Positions 58,890-64,000 of a stretch of DNA of 64,000 bases are shown piece by piece (the stretch's first letter is position 1; the number at the start of each line of letters is the position of its first letter). Location of the stretch: contig NZ_JAKZGS010000007.1 of NCBI RefSeq assembly GCF_022549695.1, positions 1 through 64,000 of the forward strand. The letters are read 5' to 3'. This DNA comes from Belliella calami (GTDB lineage Bacteria > Bacteroidota > Bacteroidia > Cytophagales > Cyclobacteriaceae). The position numbers and the translations under genes were made by a program. The notes beneath the pieces were generated by a model. It had not been told where the DNA came from. It searched no databases and saw nothing but the letters and a program-made list of their open reading frames with translations.

Positions 58890-59667
58890 TTACAATTTGA
58901 AGCGCCAACAATTCTTCGATAAAGATCAAAAACATTGACATAACAACAGAAGCATTAGCAGCTTTTCCAACACCTTCAGTTCCATTTGAAGAATTGTATC
59001 CTTTGTAACAACCAACTATTCCGATTGTAAATCCGAACACAAGCGATTTGATCAATGAAGAGAAAACATCCAAAAACGAAACTGCCTCAAACACTTGGAC
59101 AAAGAATGTTGATAAACTCACCAATTCATTTTGGTTGACATTGATAAATGATCCCATCAATGCGACAAAATCTGTATACAAAACCAGAATCGGAATCATC
59201 AGCGTAGTAGCGATCGTTCTTGTCACTACCAAATACTTGAATGGATTGATTGCAGATACCTCCATAGCGTCAATTTGCTCGGTGACTTTCATAGAGCCGA
59301 TCTCAGCACCTATACTTGATCCCACCTTTCCAGCTGCAATCAAAGCTGTAACCAAGGGACCCATTGCTCTAATAATGGCAATAGAAATCAAAGATGGAAG
59401 CCATGAAGCCGCCCCAAATTCAGCCAAAGATGGCCTGGACTGGTTAGTGAAGACTATCCCTACTATAAAGCCTGTCAACGAAATCAAGGGAAGTGACCTG
59501 TATCCGATCTCGTAACATTGTCTAAGAATCTCTTTGAACTCATAAGGTGGAAACCAAACTTCCTGAAAAAACCTCTTTACAAACTTGAAAGCATTCGCCA
59601 AACCGATGAAAAACTTATCAATTTTTTTTGAGATGACAGGTTCATTTCTTGCAGTTATTTCTGACAT
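58870..59667 (-). CDS. mlaE: MlaE-like permease
   Basis: A 265-residue membrane protein with a cytoplasmic amphipathic N-terminus (FVKRFFQEVWFPPYEFKEILRQCYEIG) and five hydrophobic segments. The conserved MlaE block GPLVTALIAAGKVGSSIGAEIGSMKVTEQIDAMEVSAINPFKYLVVTR is unmistakable. GCYKGYNSSNGTEGVGKAANASVV is the second family block. It is the first gene of the mlaE-mlaF-mlaD operon and forms the transmembrane part of the ABC transporter. Confidence 0.95.
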   Translation of the reverse strand: MSEITARNEPVISKKIDKFFIGLANAFKFVKRFFQEVWFPPYEFKEILRQCYEIGYRSLPLISLTGFIVGIVFTNQSRPSLAEFGAASWLPSLISIAIIRAMGPLVTALIAAGKVGSSIGAEIGSMKVTEQIDAMEVSAINPFKYLVVTRTIATTLMIPILVLYTDFVALMGSFINVNQNELVSLSTFFVQVFEAVSFLDVFSSLIKSLVFGFTIGIVGCYKGYNSSNGTEGVGKAANASVVMSMFLIFIEELLALQIVNAIRYA

Positions 59668-59721
59668 AAGAATTAAATATATATAGCGCTAAAGTAATCA
59701 ATTTTAATGATTAATGACGAT

Positions 59722-60090
59722 CTAACTTTTCAGCAAATCCTCCATAACCTCTGTGCTCAGTGGCTTGATCAAAAAGCCAGTGACCAAATCGAATTCGTGA
59801 CTCCTTGCCAAATCTTCTGGATCCATAGAAGAGCTTAACATGTTCACGTCTATTTTAATTTCTTTTTGATTTAAAATTTCCAAAAACTCCCATCCACTCA
59901 TCTCTGGCATATTGATATCCAATAAAAGCAAATCCGCTGTTTCGGAAGTAAGCCAATTTAATGCCGAAAATGGATCATCGAAAAATACCAGCTCCAAATC
60001 GGGTCTTATTCTGGTCATGTTTTTTTTGTTGATCATGTGTTGGATTTTATCATCGTCAACAAAAACTATTTTATTTATCACTTTCTTCAT
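59722..60090 (-). CDS. Single-domain response regulator (receiver)
   Basis: A 122-residue stand-alone receiver domain with no output domain. Residues VDDDKIQ hold the acidic metal-binding pair (Asp12-14). The phospho-acceptor is Asp58 in LLLLDINMPEMSGWEFL, and the conserved Ser is in MLSSSMDPED and Lys in FLIKPLS. This small CheY-like type is common in Bacteroidota, often near histidine kinases; none is next to it. It precedes the mla operon by 54 bases on the same strand. Confidence 0.92.
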   Translation of the reverse strand: MKKVINKIVFVDDDKIQHMINKKNMTRIRPDLELVFFDDPFSALNWLTSETADLLLLDINMPEMSGWEFLEILNQKEIKIDVNMLSSSMDPEDLARSHEFDLVTGFLIKPLSTEVMEDLLKS

Positions 60091-60653
60091 AAACCGAAAC
60101 TAAACATTGATTTGGTTCTTATTAATTTCCAATCCGATCTTATCAAACTACGGAAAATCATTTTTCAAAGATGTTCTGAGCAAAACAAAAACTGACTGAG
60201 CAAAAGTAAGATTTTATCTAATGTTGAAGCAATTCTGAGTTAAAAAACATTTTTAGATAAGACTAATTTATTTAGTCAAGACATATTTAGTCATGACTAA
60301 ATATCTTATATGTAATTTTATATCAAGATTTTACATATTTTTTATTGAAGTTTAGATTAATAGTAAAAATGTAAAAACAAATTGTCTTAATATAGATTCC
60401 AAAGATTTGAAAAACTTCTCCTTTCCTTGTATTTTTTTAGAAAACTTTGAAAAATTTCATCAAAAAAACATAAAAAAAAGCCTTAATTAGTCGTAGCTGC
60501 CTCTGAACTTCTTTCTTTCCATTTACCATTTTAAGCTTCCCCTCCCCTTTATTTTTGAAAGAATCCCTCTATTGGGTTAGCTCAAAAACAGAGATTTTTA
60601 TTAAAGTAGTTATAAAAAATTCTCTATCTTTCCCCCTTTAATTAGTATGTAAC
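60091..60653. other. AT-rich divergent intergenic region with a palindrome and TTAGTC/GACTAA half-sites
   Basis: About 560 bases between a response-regulator gene (-) and a DUF389 gene (+). It holds a perfect 22-base palindrome at 60283-60304 (listed separately) and two further half-sites. Near the DUF389 gene, TATCTTTC at 60625-60632 is a one-mismatch TAnnTTTG-like box, 22 bases before its ATG. No gene is seen in the rest. Confidence 0.55.
60261..60304. promoter_or_regulatory. Palindromic operator-like site cluster
   Basis: 60283-60304 is a perfect palindrome with arm ATATTTAGTCA. Two extra half-sites lie just left of it: GACTAA at 60261-60266 and TTAGTC at 60272-60277. The spacing gives two inverted pairs. 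This resembles dimer-binding operators of MarR, DtxR or similar regulators; the regulator is unknown. Confidence 0.5.
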
Positions 60654-62036
60654 ATGAACCAACAAAAGGAAAACGAACCAGTGGGTATAAGGAAAAATAT
60701 CCTTATGGCTTTACTTTTTTTTAAGGATAGATTTGATCTTCATGAAGGAAAAGAAGATGAATTGGAGACCATAGATTATGTTAAGAAAAACATAGAATTC
60801 AAAGGTGCTAATCTTTGGATTTTGATATTTGCAATCTTTGTTGCCTCCGTAGGATTGAATGTAAATTCTACTGCAGTAATCATCGGCGCCATGTTAATCT
60901 CTCCCCTAATGGGACCTATTATGGGGATCGGAATGGCAGCAGGAATCAACGATTTCGAGCTGCTTCAGCGCTCCTTAAAAAATCTTGGCATTGCAGTTTT
61001 GATAAGTATTTTGACAAGTACTTTGTACTTTTCATTCACACCTCTGGATGAAGCCCAGTCGGAATTGTTGGCCAGAACAGAGCCTAGTATTTGGGATGTT
61101 TTGATAGCCCTATTCGGTGGACTTGCAGGTATTGTAGCTGGTTCTAGAAAAGAAAAAAGTAACGCTATCCCAGGTGTAGCCATAGCAACTGCTTTGATGC
61201 CTCCACTCTGTACTGCCGGATATGGTTTGGCAACTGGAAATCTGTATTACTTTTTCGGTGCATTCTATCTCTTTTTCATCAATTCTGTATTCATAAGTCT
61301 TTCGACTTACTTGATCGTAAGGTTTATGAATTTCCCAAAAAAGGAATTTTTAGACCCAAAACGGGAACAAACTGTAAAACGATATATCACGATTTTCACA
61401 CTTCTTACAGTAATCCCCAGTGTATATCTGGCCTATAATATTGTTACAAGAACATTTTGGGAAAGAAGTGCCAAAGAATTCATCAAAACAGAAATGGACT
61501 TCCCAAGAACCCAAGTCATCGCTAGCAACCTAGTATATAGCTCTGATAGCAGCGGAATTGAAATTTCTCTGATAGGCGAACGAATTGATGATGATGAAAT
61601 CCAAAGACTTCAAAATAAACTTAAAGTCTTCAGTCTTGACAAAACACATCTCAAAATCAAACAAAGTGGTGATGGAGGAACTGATTTAAACATGTTGAGA
61701 TCGGATATTCTGAAAGATCTTTATGAAAGAAATGAATTGCTGATCCAAAACAAAGATCAAAAAATCTCATTTTTGGAAAACGAGCTTTCTCAATATGCAG
61801 AATCAAGCAAACAGGTAATGGACCTCGCAAAAGAAGCTAAAATCAACCATTCAGGACTTGAAAGCTTCTCCTTAAACAGAGCTGTAGTAGCAGACATCAC
61901 ACAAAACAAACAAGACACAGTTCTGATGGCTTATGCCAAGTTCCGTCAGAGACCAAATAACCAAGAAATAATTCGGTTTCAGGATTGGTTAAAAATCCGA
62001 ACCAAAGCAGATACGGTTTCTTTGATTATTCAGTAG
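60654..62036 (+). CDS. DUF389/TIGR00341-family membrane protein
   Basis: A 460-residue protein. The membrane part (about 50-260) has six or seven segments and the conserved family block GLNVNSTAVIIGAMLISPLMGPIMGIGMA, then GIVAGSRKEKSNAIPGVAIATALMPPLCTAGYGLATG. The C-terminal about 170 residues are soluble and contain a coiled-coil-like stretch (RNELLIQNKDQKISFLENELSQ). DUF389 proteins have no established function; a transport or stress role has been suggested for some. It is preceded by a long divergent spacer and followed by a repeat region. Its GAMLISPLMGP motif is intact. Confidence 0.9.
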   Translation: MNQQKENEPVGIRKNILMALLFFKDRFDLHEGKEDELETIDYVKKNIEFKGANLWILIFAIFVASVGLNVNSTAVIIGAMLISPLMGPIMGIGMAAGINDFELLQRSLKNLGIAVLISILTSTLYFSFTPLDEAQSELLARTEPSIWDVLIALFGGLAGIVAGSRKEKSNAIPGVAIATALMPPLCTAGYGLATGNLYYFFGAFYLFFINSVFISLSTYLIVRFMNFPKKEFLDPKREQTVKRYITIFTLLTVIPSVYLAYNIVTRTFWERSAKEFIKTEMDFPRTQVIASNLVYSSDSSGIEISLIGERIDDDEIQRLQNKLKVFSLDKTHLKIKQSGDGGTDLNMLRSDILKDLYERNELLIQNKDQKISFLENELSQYAESSKQVMDLAKEAKINHSGLESFSLNRAVVADITQNKQDTVLMAYAKFRQRPNNQEIIRFQDWLKIRTKADTVSLIIQ

Positions 62037-62230
62037 ATGGAAGGGTTTGTAGATTTTAGATTGTAGAGGGTAGATCTTAGATTGTAGAGGGTAGATTTTA
62101 GATTGTGGATTGTAGATTGTGGATTGTGGATTTTTGAGGGTAGATTTTAGAGGGTAGAGTGTAGAGTGTAGATTGTAGTGTGTTATGAGAGACATTTAAG
62201 TGTCATATCCTGACAAAGAAATGAGAATAT

Positions 62231-62316
62231 GCCCTGTAAGGGCAACTGACACTAACATTGGGTTGAAACCCAATGCAATGGTAAATGTCTGATTCACTTT
62301 TGCCCTGACGGGGCAA
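62231..62316. repeat. REP-like hairpin triplet
   Basis: Three hairpins with 5-, 9- and 6-base arms at the positions above. The hairpin flanks (CAATTGAA, GCAACTGA) recall the ends of the units at 50469-50640, but the core sequence differs, so it may be a second REP type. Confidence 0.65.
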
Positions 62317-62526
62317 TTGAATAGCTAAAGAGAATAAAGAGAAATCTATAAATAAAGTGTCAATAAAAATCAAGACGCGACATGGATACTAGTGTCATGT
62401 CCTACAATGAACCAAGAAAGTAAATAACTACCAATAAGGGGCGTAGCACTGATTTCTTATTTGAAAATTATCTTTATGTATGATCGAATCCTACTAATCC
62501 CCTAACCAACTAATCCCTTTTCGAAT

Positions 62527-62630
62527 AATCCCCTAATCAAATGTTTCTCCTAAATTTAACACTTCGAGACATCTCCCAAAGTCGATGTGACAAGATCGAG
62601 TTCACTATTTCACCAATCCCCTAATCAACT
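62527..62630 (-). repeat. Inverted third copy of the 111-base dispersed repeat
   Basis: On the minus strand it reads GTGAAATAGTGAACTC, CTTGTCACATCGACTTTGG, GAGATGTCTCGAAGTGTTAA, TTTGATTAGGGGATTA, matching the copies at 47081 and 47192 with scattered substitutions. Confidence 0.85.
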
Positions 62631-62736
62631 AATCCCTTTTCGAGCAATAACTAATCCCTATTCCACCATTATCTAATCCACCAAACGTGTATCACTAGCG
62701 TTCTATCCAACTGCGCTTAGGAAGTCCCAAATAATC

Positions 62737-64000
62737 TTAACGGCCACAAATCCCAATGTATGGGCAATATTTACATTTATCAAGGTTGTCCGTCTGTGAA
62801 AAAGGAATCTCTGGGTTAAATAACTCTTCCAACAAAGTTTTCAAACCATCTTCATACGCAGCTTTATAATCCCGATAATCATTTACCTCAATTCCTGCTT
62901 TTCTTGGCTCCTTCTCTTGCAAATAAGGATTGAAATCATCCTGAAAAATCTCCTTGAAATTGAAAATTGCAGGTTTCAAGGATAAAGTATTCTCTGGATG
63001 AACTGCCTGAAAGAGCAATCCATAGTACAAAGTTTGCATCGCAGCTTTGTTTCTGTTTTTGTCATCTCTATCGAAAAGGCTTTCTATACTTCTAAAATCC
63101 TTTTTATCAGCACCTGACTTATAGTCAATTAATCTGATGACTCCATTATTCTCATCAACTCTATCTATCAATCCCTTGAGGGATATAGCCATAGAACCAT
63201 TCGAACCATTGATCTCAAACTTGGCTTTGTGGGATGCTTCCATAGAAACGATCCTGATAGGAGCCGATGCTTCGTCTATCTCCAAAAGTCTGGACAAATA
63301 TTTTTGTAGAACATCCCTTACAATGGCCATTTGACCACTTAGCTTGGTGTCTGCATTCTCTTCAAGGTGATAAAACTTCCTTACCCCCAATTCAATGGCC
63401 GGAAAAATCCACTTTTCCTTCAACTCTTTGAAATCTTCCTTTTCCAGTATATCACGGTTTTTTCTTTCCTGAAATCCCTTATAAAGAAACTCCATGCTGT
63501 AATGTGCCAAATTCCCGAAAACCATGGCATCTATTTCCTCTTTCACTTCATCCTTTTCTTGGATACCTGCCAGGTATTGAAGGTAAAACTTCAACCTACA
63601 ATCCAAATAAACACTCAGTGCTGAAGGGGAAAAGGAAGTCCCAGATTTTCCGTCAGGTTGTATAACATACCTGTCCAAAAGCTTCATGACATCTTCATTT
63701 TTATCAATGTTAATCGCTTCAGTATTTTTGAGATCTATGGGAACATAGATAACTTCTTCTTCAATGGATAATCCCATTTCGACCATCATTTGTTGGATAT
63801 ACCGACTCTTTTCCCCTGCTTTTCCCTGATCCGAGGCTGTGGTATAGATCATATGCACTTCTTCTGCGCTGTGCAGTAATCTGTAAAAAGTATAAGCATA
63901 AATGGCGTCATTCTGCTCTTGAACAGGCAGACCAAAAGCCCTGCGGATATTGAAAGGAATCATTGAGTTCAAGCCCGCGGATGGAGGAAAACTATCCTCA
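62737..64000 (-). CDS. AddB-like PD-(D/E)XK nuclease with Fe-S cluster, 5' end outside the window
   Basis: The frame runs from the stop at 62737 to base 64000 without interruption (about 420 codons) and continues to the right, so only the C-terminal part of a larger protein is present. SFSPSALSVYLDCRLKFYLQYL carries the first Fe-S Cys of the cluster, and DKCKYCPYIGICGR the last three. Between them GLIDRVDENNGVIRLIDYKSG has the Asp and Asp-x-Lys of the nuclease centre. The layout matches the AddB C-terminal domain of AddAB-type recombination nucleases. The helicase-like N-terminal part and any addA-like gene lie outside. The start is not in the window. Confidence 0.85.
   Translation of the reverse strand, partial: EDSFPPSAGLNSMIPFNIRRAFGLPVQEQNDAIYAYTFYRLLHSAEEVHMIYTTASDQGKAGEKSRYIQQMMVEMGLSIEEEVIYVPIDLKNTEAINIDKNEDVMKLLDRYVIQPDGKSGTSFSPSALSVYLDCRLKFYLQYLAGIQEKDEVKEEIDAMVFGNLAHYSMEFLYKGFQERKNRDILEKEDFKELKEKWIFPAIELGVRKFYHLEENADTKLSGQMAIVRDVLQKYLSRLLEIDEASAPIRIVSMEASHKAKFEINGSNGSMAISLKGLIDRVDENNGVIRLIDYKSGADKKDFRSIESLFDRDDKNRNKAAMQTLYYGLLFQAVHPENTLSLKPAIFNFKEIFQDDFNPYLQEKEPRKAGIEVNDYRDYKAAYEDGLKTLLEELFNPEIPFSQTDNLDKCKYCPYIGICGR

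Larger units (their letters stand above)
62037..62736. repeat. Intergenic region: GTAGATT arrays, REP-like hairpins and an inverted 110-base repeat
   Basis: Bases about 62045-62185 are a GTAGATTGTAGAGGG-type simple-sequence array. REP-like hairpins follow at 62231-62243 (GCCCT-GTA-AGGGC), 62256-62275 (arm CATTGGGTT, 2-base loop) and 62300-62316 (TTGCCC...GGGCAA), the same plan as at 50.5 kb. At 62527-62630 lies the inverted copy of the repeat from 47.1 kb. AATCCCCTAATC words flank it. No gene is supported; the 68-codon frame at 61989-62195 is translation of the array. Confidence 0.85.

Noticed and set aside
61989-62195. 68-codon minus-strand frame rich in PLQSKIY repeats
   Set aside because: It is simply the translation of the GTAGATT simple-sequence array and overlaps the DUF389 gene end; no independent evidence of coding.

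Overview
The window looks like the chromosome of a member of the Bacteroidota, most likely of the Cyclobacteriaceae / Cytophagales group (an Algoriphagus- or Belliella-like bacterium). This is inferred from gene content and style, not from a marker gene. The DNA is AT-rich and Shine-Dalgarno sequences are mostly absent. The promoters that can be read have the Bacteroidota pattern TTTG - about 19-20 bases - TAnnTTTG. Families typical of the phylum are present: a fused alpha/beta E1 2-oxoacid dehydrogenase, Wzi-like capsule assembly protein, CapE/F/G, four-helix-bundle proteins in a polysaccharide locus, MlaE-MlaF-MlaD, an AddB-like Fe-S nuclease and an MsrA-MsrB lipoprotein.

Layout. 0-14 kb is general housekeeping: the edge of a GIY-YIG nuclease gene, tRNA-Asn with its promoter and terminator, an SGNH esterase, a YiiX-like cysteine hydrolase lipoprotein, a PolX/PHP protein whose polymerase centre looks degenerate, a secreted protein of unknown function, an HMA-AraC regulator, the fused E1, an M14 peptidase, MsrAB and AlkB. 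From 14.3 to 46.9 kb, every convincing gene is on the minus strand and the stretch forms one large surface-polysaccharide locus. Read in the direction of transcription it starts with a winged-helix regulator (46.9 kb). Then follow Wza-like exporter, Wzz-like chain-length protein, UDP-glucose dehydrogenase, a repeat-rich insert carrying a ParE-type toxin-antitoxin pair and a four-helix-bundle gene, WbpO/TviB and WbpP/TviC. Next is a very AT-rich core (glycosyltransferase, Wzy, Wzx, CapE, CapF, CapG, two GT4 enzymes, an alkaline-phosphatase-superfamily-like protein, an RmlC-like cupin), then Wzi, a phosphomannose-isomerase-like cupin, RfbA and a separate operon MraY/WecA-like - PglE - PglC - PglD - PglF with its own clear promoter.

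Together these genes can supply UDP-L-FucNAc, UDP-GalNAcA, UDP-glucuronate, UDP-diNAcBac and dTDP-glucose, start a lipid-linked chain (two candidate initiating enzymes), flip and polymerise it (Wzx/Wzy), and export and attach it (Wzz, Wza, Wzi). No Wzc/BY-kinase or Wzb phosphatase is seen. From 47 to 64 kb come a penicillin-acylase-type Ntn hydrolase, aconitase, a membrane-tethered EEP-family phosphohydrolase, a CASTOR/POLLUX-like channel, the Mla lipid-transport operon, a single-domain response regulator, a DUF389 membrane protein and the truncated AddB-like nuclease.

The most unusual feature is the intergenic DNA. At least four repeat families are dispersed through it: GTTAA(A/G)CGTTAA arrays with 79/60-base modular units (21-23 and 38.8-40.6 kb); a 24-base hairpin family with covarying arms (11.9 kb and 56.8-57.1 kb); a roughly 110-base repeat (tandem at 47.1 kb, inverted at 62.5 kb); and REP-like hairpin pairs (50.5 and 62.2 kb). 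A possible small RNA lies at 21.7 kb.
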